From the NCBI GenBank assembly GCA_900548305.1, contig URJZ01000003.1, positions 1 through 64,000 of the forward strand: 64,000 nt of DNA, given 5' to 3'. Every line of letters starts with the position of its first letter. The stretch's first letter is position 1. The translations under genes and the position numbers were made by a program. The notes under the pieces are model-generated. The model was not told where the DNA came from. It worked only from the letters and a program-made list of their open reading frames with translations, and did no database searches. This document shows positions 25,467-34,170 of the stretch, piece by piece. This DNA is from an uncultured Oscillospiraceae bacterium (GTDB taxonomy: Bacteria; Bacillota; Clostridia; Oscillospirales; Acutalibacteraceae).

Positions 25467-25505
25467 ATTTATGCCCTATAAAGAATATTATGATGGAGGC
25501 AGCAT

Positions 25506-26726
25506 ATGACATTTCATATCATAGAAGGCGGCGTTACAGCAGCGAAAGGGTTTCAGGCTTCGGGAATTCATTGTGGTATCCGTAAAAACCGCAGTAAAGC
25601 AGACCTTGCTTTGATTTACAGTGATGTGCCCTGTGCAGCGGCAGCTGTTTATACACAAAACTTAGTAAAAGGTGCTCCTATTGCGGTTACCAAACGTAAT
25701 ATTGCAGACGGTATGGCACGAGCTGTGATTTGTAACAGCGGTAATGCCAATACCTGCAATGCAGACGGAGAAGAAAAAGCTCAAAAGATGTGTGATTTGA
25801 TTGCAGCGGAACTGCATATTGACCCAAGCGATGTTATTGTAGCGTCTACAGGCGTCATTGGTCAGGTGTTGCCAATTGAACCGATTGCAAATTCGGTAAA
25901 AACATTGGCAGAAGCATTAAGTGCAACAGGTTCGAATGATGCGGCAAAAGCAATTATGACAACAGATACGGTAGAAAAAGAATATGCGCTTGAGGTGGAA
26001 TTGGACGGTAAAACGGTAACCATAGGCGGTATTACAAAAGGCTCCGGTATGATTCATCCGAATATGGCAACCATGCTTGGTTTTTTATCGACAGATGCTT
26101 CTATTACACCGGAATTATTGAACGAGGCATTGCATACAGCAATTGAGGATACCTTCAATATGGTAAGTGTAGATGGTGATACATCTACCAATGATATGGT
26201 ATCTGTTATGGCTTCCGGTTTGGCAGAGAATCAAACTATCACAGAAAAAAATCATGATTATGAATTGTTTACTCAAGCATTAACAGAAGTTTGTGCAGTG
26301 TTATCCCGTAAAATTGCTAAGGACGGCGAAGGGGCAACCAGATTGTTAGAATGTGCCGTAACAGGAGCAAAAACAAAAGAAGACGCAAGAACAGTTGCAA
26401 AATCTGTGATTTGTTCTAATTTGCTGAAATGTGCCATTTTTGGTGCCGATGCAAACTGGGGAAGGGTGCTGTGCGCAATTGGCTATTCAGGTGCAAATAT
26501 CGATATTAACGGTGTGGACGTTGCATTTGAATCCAAGCAAGGACGTATTGAGGTATGCAAAAACGGTGCGGGCTTACCGTTTGATGAGGACATTGCAAAG
26601 AAAATTCTTTTAGAAGATGACATTATTGTAGCGGTAACCTTGCATGAAGGCAACGAGTGTGCAACTGCATATGGCTGTGATTTAACTTATGATTATGTAA
26701 AAATTAACGGCGATTACAGAAGCTGA
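25506..26726 (+). CDS. argJ: Glutamate N-acetyltransferase / ornithine acetyltransferase
   Basis: 406 residues. ArgJ recycles the acetyl group from N-acetylornithine to glutamate, and bifunctional forms also use acetyl-CoA. The self-cleavage site is visible in KGSGMIHPNMATML, with Thr189 as the predicted nucleophile and new N-terminus of the beta chain. No argA or argE is in this operon, so the cyclic pathway is expected. The start has a TGGAGG site. Confidence 0.96.
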   Translation: MTFHIIEGGVTAAKGFQASGIHCGIRKNRSKADLALIYSDVPCAAAAVYTQNLVKGAPIAVTKRNIADGMARAVICNSGNANTCNADGEEKAQKMCDLIAAELHIDPSDVIVASTGVIGQVLPIEPIANSVKTLAEALSATGSNDAAKAIMTTDTVEKEYALEVELDGKTVTIGGITKGSGMIHPNMATMLGFLSTDASITPELLNEALHTAIEDTFNMVSVDGDTSTNDMVSVMASGLAENQTITEKNHDYELFTQALTEVCAVLSRKIAKDGEGATRLLECAVTGAKTKEDARTVAKSVICSNLLKCAIFGADANWGRVLCAIGYSGANIDINGVDVAFESKQGRIEVCKNGAGLPFDEDIAKKILLEDDIIVAVTLHEGNECATAYGCDLTYDYVKINGDYRS

Positions 26727-26761
26727 TTTTAAAATATTGTAAAACAGGAAAAGGATGTCAC

Positions 26762-27619
26762 ATGAATATTTCCAATAACGATAGAGCTCAAATTTTGGCT
26801 CAGGCTTTACCCTATATTCAAAAATATGCGGGAAAAACCATTGTAGTAAAATATGGCGGAAACGCTATGATTAATGAGGAAATTAAAGCTGCTGTTATGA
26901 CAGATATTGTTTTGATGCAATCTGTTGGTATTAATGTAGTATTGGTACACGGCGGTGGTCCTGAAATTAATACCATGTTAAGCCGTGTAGGCAAAGAAAG
27001 TAAATTTATCGGTGGTTTGCGTTATACGGATAAAGAAACCATGGAAATTGCACAAATGGTTTTGGCAGGAAAAGTAAATAAAGATTTGGTTCAGCATTTG
27101 GAAAATCACAGTGGTAAAGCCATCGGTCTTTGCGGTTTGGATGGTTCTATGATTCAGGCACGTAAATTGGAAAGCGGAGCTGACCTTGGTTATGTAGGTG
27201 AGATTGTAAGAATAAACACTAAAATTATTACAGATGCAACCAACAATGGTTATGTGCCGATTATTGCTACCATTGCCGGCGGTGTAAACGGAGAAGTGTA
27301 TAACATTAACGCAGATATTGCTGCTGCTCGTATTGCAGCTGAATTGGGCGCTAAAAAGCTGATTCTTATGACAGATATTCGCGGATTATTAAAAGATAAA
27401 GATGACGAAAGTACGTTAATCCCCGTTGTGAACGTCAGTGAAGTGCCAAGATTACAGCGCAGTGGTATTATTAGCGGCGGTATGATTCCTAAAATTGACT
27501 GCTGTGTAGAAGCGGTGCGTCGTGGTGTGCATCGTGCGCATATTTTAGACGGAAGAATTCCGCATTCTATCTTAATTGAATTGTTTTCCGACGAAGGTAT
27601 TGGAACCATGTTATATTAA
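26762..27619 (+). CDS. argB: Acetylglutamate kinase
   Basis: 285 residues. ArgB phosphorylates N-acetylglutamate. Typical motifs are VVKYGGNAM, VLVHGGGPEIN, and IISGGMIPKIDCC near the C-terminus. In the cyclic pathway ArgB is usually the arginine-feedback point; whether this enzyme is sensitive cannot be read from the sequence. It sits between argJ and argD. Confidence 0.97.
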   Translation: MNISNNDRAQILAQALPYIQKYAGKTIVVKYGGNAMINEEIKAAVMTDIVLMQSVGINVVLVHGGGPEINTMLSRVGKESKFIGGLRYTDKETMEIAQMVLAGKVNKDLVQHLENHSGKAIGLCGLDGSMIQARKLESGADLGYVGEIVRINTKIITDATNNGYVPIIATIAGGVNGEVYNINADIAAARIAAELGAKKLILMTDIRGLLKDKDDESTLIPVVNVSEVPRLQRSGIISGGMIPKIDCCVEAVRRGVHRAHILDGRIPHSILIELFSDEGIGTMLY

Positions 27620-27670
27620 ATCTATTCTTTCAAAGCGGCGTCTTTGGAAGAATGCAAAGGAGAGATTACC

Positions 27671-28849
27671 ATGCATTTTTTAGATATTAAAAAACAAGAA
27701 AAGCAGAATATGATGCCAACTTACGGCCGCTTTGAAGTTGCAATTGTACAGGGAAAAGGTGTTGTTGCACAAGACAGCGAAGGAAAATCTTATATCGATT
27801 TTACAAGTGGTATTGGAGTAAATGCCCTTGGTTTTTGTGATGACCAATGGATTTCTGCCATCACAAAACAGGCATCTACATTACAACATATTTCCAATTT
27901 GTATTATAATCCTGCACAAACCAATTTAGCCCAACAACTTTGTGAATTATCCGGTTTCAGTAAAGTGTTCTTCAGCAACTCCGGTGCAGAAGCAAATGAA
28001 TGTGCCATTAAATTAGCAAGAAAATACAGTACGGATAAATATAATGAGAACAGAACCAAAATAATTACTCTGGTAAATTCATTTCATGGAAGAACAGTTA
28101 CCACTTTGGCAGCAACAGGTCAGGATACATTTCATCATTACTTTAATCCATTTACAGAGGGATTTACCTATGCGCAGGCAAACGATATTGAGAGTGTAAA
28201 ATCCTTACTGGATGAAAATACCTGTGCTGTGTTTATAGAGATGATTCAGGGTGAAGGCGGCGTTATGCCTTTAGAACCTCTTTTTGTAAAAGAACTGGAA
28301 AAGCTGTGCAAAAAGCATGATGTACTGCTTATGGTAGACGAAGTACAAACAGGCATGGGAAGAACAGGTACTCTTTTCTGTTATGAACAGTATGGTATTG
28401 AGCCGGATGTGATTACATCGTCAAAAGCACTTGGTGGTGGGTTGCCTATTGGTGCGTGTTTGTGCACCGAACGCCTTGGAGAAGTATTAAACAGCGGTAT
28501 GCATGGTTCTACTTTTGGCGGAAATCCTGTTGCGTGTGCAGGTGCTTTAAGTGTGTTAGAACGCGTGTCAGATGAGATGTTTTTACAGGAAGTAAAGGCC
28601 AAGGGTGAATATATGCAGCAAAAGCTGTCCGAGATGGATGGTGTTGCCGAAGTAAGAGGCATAGGCATGATGATTGGTATTGTGTTGGAAAAGGGAACTG
28701 CCAAAGACGTAGCCGCTACATGTATTGAACATGGTTTGCTTGTGCTGACAGCAAAAACGCTGGTGCGTCTGTTGCCGCCGCTTACCATTACCTTTGAAGA
28801 AATTGATAAGGGATTGGCAATACTAGAAGAAGTTATCAAACAGGCTTAA
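27671..28849 (+). CDS. argD: Acetylornithine aminotransferase
   Basis: 392 residues. This PLP-dependent class III aminotransferase converts N-acetylglutamate semialdehyde to N-acetylornithine. Motifs include FFSNSGAEANECAIKLAR, FHGRTVTTLAATGQ, LMVDEVQTGMGRTG and the PLP lysine in SSKALGGGLPIGA. The ATG at 27671 follows an AAAGGAGAG site; the in-frame TTG at 27644 is upstream of that site and is rejected. Confidence 0.96.
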   Translation: MHFLDIKKQEKQNMMPTYGRFEVAIVQGKGVVAQDSEGKSYIDFTSGIGVNALGFCDDQWISAITKQASTLQHISNLYYNPAQTNLAQQLCELSGFSKVFFSNSGAEANECAIKLARKYSTDKYNENRTKIITLVNSFHGRTVTTLAATGQDTFHHYFNPFTEGFTYAQANDIESVKSLLDENTCAVFIEMIQGEGGVMPLEPLFVKELEKLCKKHDVLLMVDEVQTGMGRTGTLFCYEQYGIEPDVITSSKALGGGLPIGACLCTERLGEVLNSGMHGSTFGGNPVACAGALSVLERVSDEMFLQEVKAKGEYMQQKLSEMDGVAEVRGIGMMIGIVLEKGTAKDVAATCIEHGLLVLTAKTLVRLLPPLTITFEEIDKGLAILEEVIKQA

Positions 28850-28888
28850 AATGATGATAAAATAGAACGGATTGAAGGGAGACTGGCT

Positions 28889-29791
28889 ATGAAACACTTG
28901 TTAAAATTGTTGGACTTAACAACAGAAGAGATTGAAGAAATCTTAAATTTGGCCGACCAATTAAAATATGAATTAAAACATGGAATTGAGCATCACCATT
29001 TGAAAGGTAAAACCTTAGGTATGATTTTTGCAAAAGCATCTACCAGAACCCGTGTTTCTTTTGAAACAGGTATGTATCAATTGGGTGGATATCCTATGTA
29101 CTTATCTGCAAGTGATATGCAAATTGGACGTGGCGAACCAATTGAAGATACCGCAAGAGTGCTATCCCGCTATTTAGACGGAATTATGATTCGTACTTTT
29201 GAGCAAAAACAAGTAGAAGATTTGGCAAAATACGGTTCTATTCCGATTATCAATGCTTTGACAGATTTTGCTCATCCATGTCAAGTGTTGGCTGACCTAA
29301 TGACCATTCGCGAAAGAAAAGGTGCTTTGGAAGGTCTGAAGGCATGCTATATTGGTGATGGTAATAACATGATGCATTCTATTATTGTAGGTTGCTTGAA
29401 AATGGGTATGTCTATCAGTGTAGCTTGTCCGGAAGGCTACCGTCCTGATAAAGAAGTATTGGATTTTGCTTCTCAATATGAAGGTTTTGAAATGACAGAT
29501 TCTCCTGAAATTGCTGCAAAAGATGCAGATGTGTTGTTTACAGATGTATGGGCATCTATGGGCCAGGAAGGTGAAGCTGCTGAAAGAAGAAAGGCGTTTG
29601 AAGGTTACCAAATCAATGCTGAATTGATGAAATTGGCAAAACCTGATGCTATGGTACAGCATTGTCTGCCAGCACATAGAGGGGAAGAAATAACAGCAGA
29701 TGTATTTGAAGCTCATGCAGATGAGATTTTTGATGAAGCAGAAAATCGTTTGCATGCCCAAAAAGCAGTGCTAGTTACCTTAATGAAATAA
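28889..29791 (+). CDS. argF: Ornithine carbamoyltransferase
   Basis: 300 residues. ArgF makes citrulline from ornithine and carbamoyl-phosphate. The carbamoyl-phosphate loop STRTRVSFETG, the DFAHPCQVLADLMTI motif and the ornithine-binding HCLPAHRGEEI are intact. It is the last gene of the operon, closed by a strong terminator. carAB is not present here. Confidence 0.97.
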   Translation: MKHLLKLLDLTTEEIEEILNLADQLKYELKHGIEHHHLKGKTLGMIFAKASTRTRVSFETGMYQLGGYPMYLSASDMQIGRGEPIEDTARVLSRYLDGIMIRTFEQKQVEDLAKYGSIPIINALTDFAHPCQVLADLMTIRERKGALEGLKACYIGDGNNMMHSIIVGCLKMGMSISVACPEGYRPDKEVLDFASQYEGFEMTDSPEIAAKDADVLFTDVWASMGQEGEAAERRKAFEGYQINAELMKLAKPDAMVQHCLPAHRGEEITADVFEAHADEIFDEAENRLHAQKAVLVTLMK

Positions 29792-29793
29792 TT

Positions 29794-29828
29794 AAAAGAG
29801 ATACGGCGATACGCTGTATCTCTTTTTT
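29794..29828 (+). terminator. Terminator of the arginine operon
   Basis: AAAAGAGATACGGCG pairs with CGCTGTATCTCTTTT around a short loop and is followed by more T residues. The A/T symmetry could let it work in both directions. Confidence 0.9.
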
Positions 29829-30104
29829 ATGGTTTGTTCCGTTTATGACAATACAGTAGTTTAGAATAGAAATTCAAAATTTTTTATATTTTATCAAGAG
29901 AACAGCAAAAGAGTGAGAGAAACATGAAATGACCAAAATAAAAAGGTTTTGTGGTTCAAAACTGTGGTCAAAGAGAGAACAATAAAAGTGTTGATAGATG
30001 GATTACTGTCAAATTTGGTAATCACTTCTTTTACAAAGTAGAACTAGCGGTTGGAATATTCTTTTTATAGATTATGATTCTTATGAAGTGCGATAGAAAT
30101 TTTC
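29829..30104. other. Gene-free region before the ZIP transporter
   Basis: No gene is recognised in about 275 bases. One modest inverted repeat, GATTAC ... GTAATC near 30002-30024, is visible, but nothing that matches a known RNA class. Confidence 0.35.
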
Positions 30105-30133
30105 TTGACAAAAAGAAGTAGAAGTGATATGTT
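30105..30133 (+). promoter_or_regulatory. Promoter of the ZIP transporter gene
   Basis: TTGACA (30105-30110), a 17-base spacer and TATGTT (30128-30133). The large palindrome begins at the last base of the -10 element, so a bound regulator would block RNA polymerase. Confidence 0.75.
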
Positions 30134-30168
30134 TTCTATAAAGTTAGCCATAGCTAACTTTATAGAAA
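30133..30168 (+). promoter_or_regulatory. Palindromic operator overlapping the ZIP gene transcription start
   Basis: The arms TTTCTATAAAGTTAGC and GCTAACTTTATAGAAA are perfect 16-bp reverse complements separated by CATA. The core TTAGC-N4-GCTAA recurs before the ABC operon at 53165. A metal-responsive DtxR/MntR-type repressor is the natural candidate, by inference. The element could also fold as an RNA hairpin just before the ribosome-binding site. Confidence 0.75.
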
Positions 30169-30178
30169 GGGAAACAAT

Positions 30179-30979
30179 ATGAACAATGTTTTTCTCGCAT
30201 TTGGCCTTACGCTAATTGCAGGATTAAGTACCGGAATTGGCAGCTGCATTGCATTTTTTGCAAAACATACCAACAGAAAGTTTTTGTCCGTTAGTCTTGG
30301 ATTTTCTGCAGGTGTTATGATATATGTTTCTATGATAGAAATATTTGTCAAAGCACAAGATTCCTTGGTATCTGAACTTGGAAAAATAGCAGGTAACTGG
30401 GTTACGGTAGGCTCATTTTTTGGAGGTATGTTGGTTATTGCAATTATTGATAAATTCATTCCTTCAGAGGGAAATCCACATGAGTTAAAGTTGGTGGAAG
30501 ATGAAAATAAAAAAATGCCAAGACATTCCAAATTAATGCGTATGGGTATTTTTACAGCACTTGCAATCGCAATTCATAATTTTCCTGAAGGGTTGGCTAC
30601 ATTTGTTTCTGCTATGCAGGAACCCAGCGTTGCAATTCCTATTGTGGTTGCCATTGCAATTCACAATATACCGGAAGGAATCGCTGTTTCAGTTCCTATT
30701 TATCAGGCAACAGGTTCTAAAATGAAAGCTTTTTTATATTCTTTTTTATCAGGTTTGGCAGAACCTATAGGCGCGTTAATTGGTTGGTTCATTTTAATGC
30801 CGATTATGAATGATATTGTGTTTGGTATTATTTTTGCAGGGGTTGCAGGTATTATGGTATTTATTTCATTTGACGAACTGCTTCCTGCTGCCAGAGAATA
30901 TGGAGAACACCATTTATCTATTTATGGTTTCATTTCCGGAATGATGGTTATGGCAATTAGTTTGCTGCTGTTCTTATAA
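30179..30979 (+). CDS. ZIP-family metal transporter (ZupT-like)
   Basis: This 266-residue membrane protein has about eight predicted helices and both ZIP metal-site motifs: HNFPEGLATF in one helix and HNIPEGIAVS in the next. ZIP proteins import zinc, manganese, iron or cobalt into the cytoplasm. A His/Asp-rich cytosolic loop is weak here (about 100-120, charged). The strong operator overlapping the promoter implies metal-dependent repression. The gene is monocistronic, ending at a bidirectional terminator. Confidence 0.92.
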   Translation: MNNVFLAFGLTLIAGLSTGIGSCIAFFAKHTNRKFLSVSLGFSAGVMIYVSMIEIFVKAQDSLVSELGKIAGNWVTVGSFFGGMLVIAIIDKFIPSEGNPHELKLVEDENKKMPRHSKLMRMGIFTALAIAIHNFPEGLATFVSAMQEPSVAIPIVVAIAIHNIPEGIAVSVPIYQATGSKMKAFLYSFLSGLAEPIGALIGWFILMPIMNDIVFGIIFAGVAGIMVFISFDELLPAAREYGEHHLSIYGFISGMMVMAISLLLFL

Positions 30980-31012
30980 GCTATATTTTTTCTATAAAAC
31001 ATAAAAGTGAAC

Positions 31013-31050
31013 AAAAACCTCCATTGAATTTTTATCCAATGGAGGTTTTT
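31013..31050. terminator. Bidirectional terminator between ZIP gene and rubrerythrin
   Basis: A 14-bp stem, AAAAACCTCCATTG / CAATGGAGGTTTTT, with a 10-base loop serves the two convergent genes. Confidence 0.9.
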
Positions 31051-31089
31051 ATAAAAGGTAATGTTTTTATATGCAATGCAGAAATGGGA

Positions 31090-31635
31090 TTAGTAATTTT
31101 CAGCTAAAATTTGGAAGAAAGATTGAGGATGTGCACATACAGGACAGACCTCAGGTGCTTTTTGGCCAATTACAATGTGACCGCAGTTTGCGCATTGCCA
31201 AATGGTATCTCCGTCTCTTGAGAATACAATGCCTTCTTCAATATTGGATAATAGCTTACGATATCTTTCTTCGTGGTGTTTTTCAATTTCACCAACTTTT
31301 TCAAATAAGAATGCAATATGGTCAAATCCTTCTTCTCTTGCTTCTACAGCCATTTTTGCATACATATCTGTCCATTCATAGTTTTCTCCGTCTGCAGCAT
31401 CTTTTAAGTTTGCCATGGTATCAGGCATTTCTCCGCCATGAAGCAGTTTAAACCAGATTTTTGCGTGTTCTTTTTCATTGTTTGCTGTTTCTAAGAACAG
31501 TGCCGCAATTTGTTCGTATCCCTCTTTTTTTGCTTTGCTTGCATAGTATGTATATTTGTTTCTTGCTTGACTTTCTCCTGCAAATGCAGCCATTAGGTTA
31601 GCTTCTGTTTTTGTGCCTTTTAAGTCTTTCATCAT
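31090..31635 (-). CDS. Rubrerythrin
   Basis: This 181-residue protein has an N-terminal ferritin-like diiron domain (ESQARNKYTYYA, NNEKEHAKIWF, EIEKHHEERY) and a C-terminal rubredoxin-like domain with CANCG and CPVC. Rubrerythrins reduce hydrogen peroxide in anaerobes. Its promoter (31698-31726) is strong. PerR control is common for such genes, but no convincing PerR box is seen. Start may be either of two adjacent ATG codons. Confidence 0.95.
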   Translation of the reverse strand: MMKDLKGTKTEANLMAAFAGESQARNKYTYYASKAKKEGYEQIAALFLETANNEKEHAKIWFKLLHGGEMPDTMANLKDAADGENYEWTDMYAKMAVEAREEGFDHIAFLFEKVGEIEKHHEERYRKLLSNIEEGIVFSRDGDTIWQCANCGHIVIGQKAPEVCPVCAHPQSFFQILAENY

Positions 31636-31697
31636 TCATCGCTCTCTTTCTATAAAATCTAATAGTAAAACAAGAATGATTACTATTATTATATTAT

Positions 31698-31726
31698 ATC
31701 ATACTATATAATAGGAGTTTTGTCAA
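31698..31726 (-). promoter_or_regulatory. Promoter of rubrerythrin
   Basis: On the minus strand TTGACA (31726-31721), 17 bases, and TATGAT (31703-31698), followed by a highly AT-rich leader. Confidence 0.75.
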
Positions 31727-31925
31727 ATCTTTTTCAATTATTTTCTTTAGCATATCTTCATTATAACACTATTTTTTTTGTAATTTATAGATATTCGAAA
31801 TAGAAGTAACATCTTTGTATTACTGCACAAATATAAGAAAATAAAATCGTGTTTTTCCCTCTTGAATCATTTACATTCATTGTTCCTATACAGATTTCAA
31901 TTTCTATTTTTTAAGGTTATACAGT
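31727..31925. other. Gene-free AT-rich region between rubrerythrin and ypeB
   Basis: About 200 bases upstream of the rubrerythrin promoter and beyond the ypeB terminator hold no recognisable gene or structure. Confidence 0.35.
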
Positions 31926-31926
31926 A

Positions 31927-31964
31927 AAAAGAAAAGAATCTGCCTTGGCAGATTCTTTTCTTTT
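31927..31964. terminator. Terminator downstream of ypeB
   Basis: AAAAGAAAAGAATCTGCC and GGCAGATTCTTTTCTTTT are perfectly complementary around a minimal loop. On the minus strand this sits at the very end of ypeB. Confidence 0.85.
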
Positions 31965-33294
31965 ATTGGGTTAGTGTACCGTTGTCGGTTTCAATTAAAA
32001 TAAGAATTTGTTCCTCCATTCCGGTTTCACTGTTGATATATACCAACACTTGCTCGTTGTTTTGACCGCGACATAAGAACTCATAACACAAAGGTTCTTC
32101 ATCCCTCGTAGTTGGAATCACTGCCATTCGTGCCGATTCAATGGTCAAATTATCGCTGACTTGTTGGCTTGCGGATAGTTCGCTAATAACAGGTGTCTGT
32201 ACTTGTCTGTCTTTATGATTCATAAGAAAGTGATTGGCATGATACTCTACAATTTTCCCCGTATCCATTGCTACAGATACTTTAATTAAATCAGAGTAAT
32301 ATACAACATGATCTTTGCTGTAAGCATATTGAATGGTACATATGTTGTTGTAAATTACATAGTACGTTTCAGCAAACTCTTCTTGATAAATGCTGCTTAA
32401 ATATTGCTTAGCACGTTGTTTGGCTTCTTCTAATTGTAAAGTAATGGTATCAATTGGTCTTGCATTCATAAAGGAGGACAAATATCCACCTTGTTTTGTA
32501 ACAGAAATGCGTGTACTTTCCGTATTAAAATTGTATGTGGGCAGGTTACCTTCTGTATCGTTTGTATGAGTTAACGTGTTAGGGTCTACATATAAATATT
32601 GAGCAGCCATTTGTTTTGCTTCATCAACAGAAATAGTCTGTGCTTTTGAAGTCATTTCAGATGTTTTCTGTGTCATATGGTCTGAAAAGGGTCCATCATA
32701 AATTAAAGCAGGATAATTTGCGAATTCTTCAGCGGTAGAAAGAAAATAATCCTCAAAAGGAGGTTGCTTGCTTTCTAAGTTTTGGAGCATTTCTTCCGAT
32801 TGCCCAATGACTACTTCTTGTTCGGCAATATTCTCTTGAATTTCATTTAAATTGCCGGCAAGAATATTACAATATTGAGAAAACTGTTGAAGAATTTTTT
32901 TATCTTCATCACTTAACGCTTCTCCAACAGACAGTTTCGAAGATACGGAAGAGGCAAAATCACCCACCTGCGCAATAAATTTATTTACGTTATTTAAAGA
33001 ATCGTTTCCAATGGGAAGAACGGCAAGTGCTGCTTTGGCTCCGCTGGTACTCTTTATTAATTTGCCTGCCATACCGTTTTGCTGTGAAGATGTATTTGCA
33101 TAATTTGCTTTTGTCAGCGTTATATTCATATCGTTTACATGTGTGTTTAAATCATTCAGTGCCCTGCGATACGTGTATTCCAAATCAGTTCGATAAGAAG
33201 TGGCTTGCGCGTAACCAATCCAGGTGAATGCACTCAATATAAAAATAATTGTAATGATTGCACTTGAAATCTGTACTATTCTTTTGGTGGACAT
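31963..33294 (-). CDS. ypeB: Germination protein YpeB
   Basis: This 443-residue protein has an N-terminal membrane anchor (IIFILSAFTWIGYA), the YpeB N-domain with ATSYRTDLEYTYRRALNDL, and C-terminal PepSY-like repeats (ISVDEAKQMAAQYL, LQLEEAKQRAKQYL). YpeB is a spore coat/cortex protein needed to localise and stabilise the cortex hydrolase SleB during germination, so the organism forms endospores. The usual neighbour sleB is not present on either side. The start has an AAAGGCGG site on the minus strand. Confidence 0.93.
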   Translation of the reverse strand: MSTKRIVQISSAIITIIFILSAFTWIGYAQATSYRTDLEYTYRRALNDLNTHVNDMNITLTKANYANTSSQQNGMAGKLIKSTSGAKAALAVLPIGNDSLNNVNKFIAQVGDFASSVSSKLSVGEALSDEDKKILQQFSQYCNILAGNLNEIQENIAEQEVVIGQSEEMLQNLESKQPPFEDYFLSTAEEFANYPALIYDGPFSDHMTQKTSEMTSKAQTISVDEAKQMAAQYLYVDPNTLTHTNDTEGNLPTYNFNTESTRISVTKQGGYLSSFMNARPIDTITLQLEEAKQRAKQYLSSIYQEEFAETYYVIYNNICTIQYAYSKDHVVYYSDLIKVSVAMDTGKIVEYHANHFLMNHKDRQVQTPVISELSASQQVSDNLTIESARMAVIPTTRDEEPLCYEFLCRGQNNEQVLVYINSETGMEEQILILIETDNGTLTQ

Positions 33295-33582
33295 TATAAA
33301 TTCCGCCTTTCTAAATCACCAAATCGTTACGTTATTTTTTGCAGAAAAAACATAATTATACAAATGAAGCAGAATTTAATAAATATTCATGTTTTTGTGC
33401 TACGTTTGTGGTAATGTTAAAGTACTGGCAATATCCATTTTCTTTTCTACTCATAATAAAGGGAGAAAGGTGAATACAGTATTGGCAGATAGATGTTTTT
33501 ATGCTGTAACAACCTAGCAACAGCAACAAAATTAAAAATTTTGGCTGTTGACAAGGACGTTTTAACATTTATATGTTAGAAA
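33295..33582. other. Divergent intergenic region between ypeB and ruvC
   Basis: About 290 bases hold no recognisable gene. They should contain the ypeB promoter, perhaps sporulation-specific, but no clear sigma-G or sigma-E site was found. Confidence 0.35.
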
Positions 33583-33611
33583 TTGCAACGCAATTTTTTT
33601 TATGCTATAAT
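33583..33611 (+). promoter_or_regulatory. Promoter of ruvCAB
   Basis: TTGCAA (33583-33588), a 17-base spacer and TATAAT (33606-33611), about 50 bases before ruvC. No LexA box is evident. Confidence 0.7.
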
Positions 33612-33660
33612 AAATCAATTATAGATATTTTCAAAGATGAGACGAAATAGGAGCTTGTTC

Positions 33661-34167
33661 ATGATTATTTTAGGAATTGATCCTGGTTATGCAATTGTTG
33701 GATATGGTGTGATAGAGGCTAAAAACAGCCGTTATCGTCCATTGGAGCATGGTGCGGTCACTACAAAATCAACACAAGATTTTAACGGGCGCCTAGAAGT
33801 CATCTACAATTCTATGGAGGCCATTTTACAAAAATGGAAGCCTGATGCGGTTGCAATTGAAAAGTTATTTTTTAACAATAACCAAAAAACAGCCATTCAA
33901 GTGGCGGAAGCAAGGGGAGTAATTTTGCTTGCGGCACAAAAAGCAGGTGTTTCAATTTCAGAATATACGCCTTTGCAAGTAAAACAAGCGGTAACCGGTT
34001 ATGGACAGGCACAAAAACCACAGGTAATGGAAATGACAAAGCGGCTGCTTTGTTTAACCCAAATGCCAAAACTGGACGATACTTGCGACGCATTGGCAAT
34101 GGCGATTTGTCATGGTCAGGCAGCGGGATCTATGCTGCGTCGTACCATGTTGTCAGGGAGGATGTAA
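33661..34167 (+). CDS. ruvC: Holliday junction resolvase RuvC
   Basis: 168 residues. RuvC is the endonuclease that cleaves Holliday junctions in the RuvABC complex. The first catalytic aspartate is in ILGIDPGYAIVGYG, the glutamate in VAIEKLFF, and the late acidic residues in LDDTCDALAMAICH. The ATG at 33661 follows an ATAGGAGC site and is preferred to the ATG at 33637. Confidence 0.96.
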   Translation: MIILGIDPGYAIVGYGVIEAKNSRYRPLEHGAVTTKSTQDFNGRLEVIYNSMEAILQKWKPDAVAIEKLFFNNNQKTAIQVAEARGVILLAAQKAGVSISEYTPLQVKQAVTGYGQAQKPQVMEMTKRLLCLTQMPKLDDTCDALAMAICHGQAAGSMLRRTMLSGRM

Positions 34168-34170
34168 TTC

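Noticed and set aside
30160..30531. Open frames opposite the ZIP and other genes
   Set aside because: They are antisense shadows of well-supported genes with no ribosome-binding sites or recognisable domains.
31636..31700. PerR box upstream of rubrerythrin
   Set aside because: The AT-rich stretch only loosely resembles the PerR consensus; too many mismatches to call.
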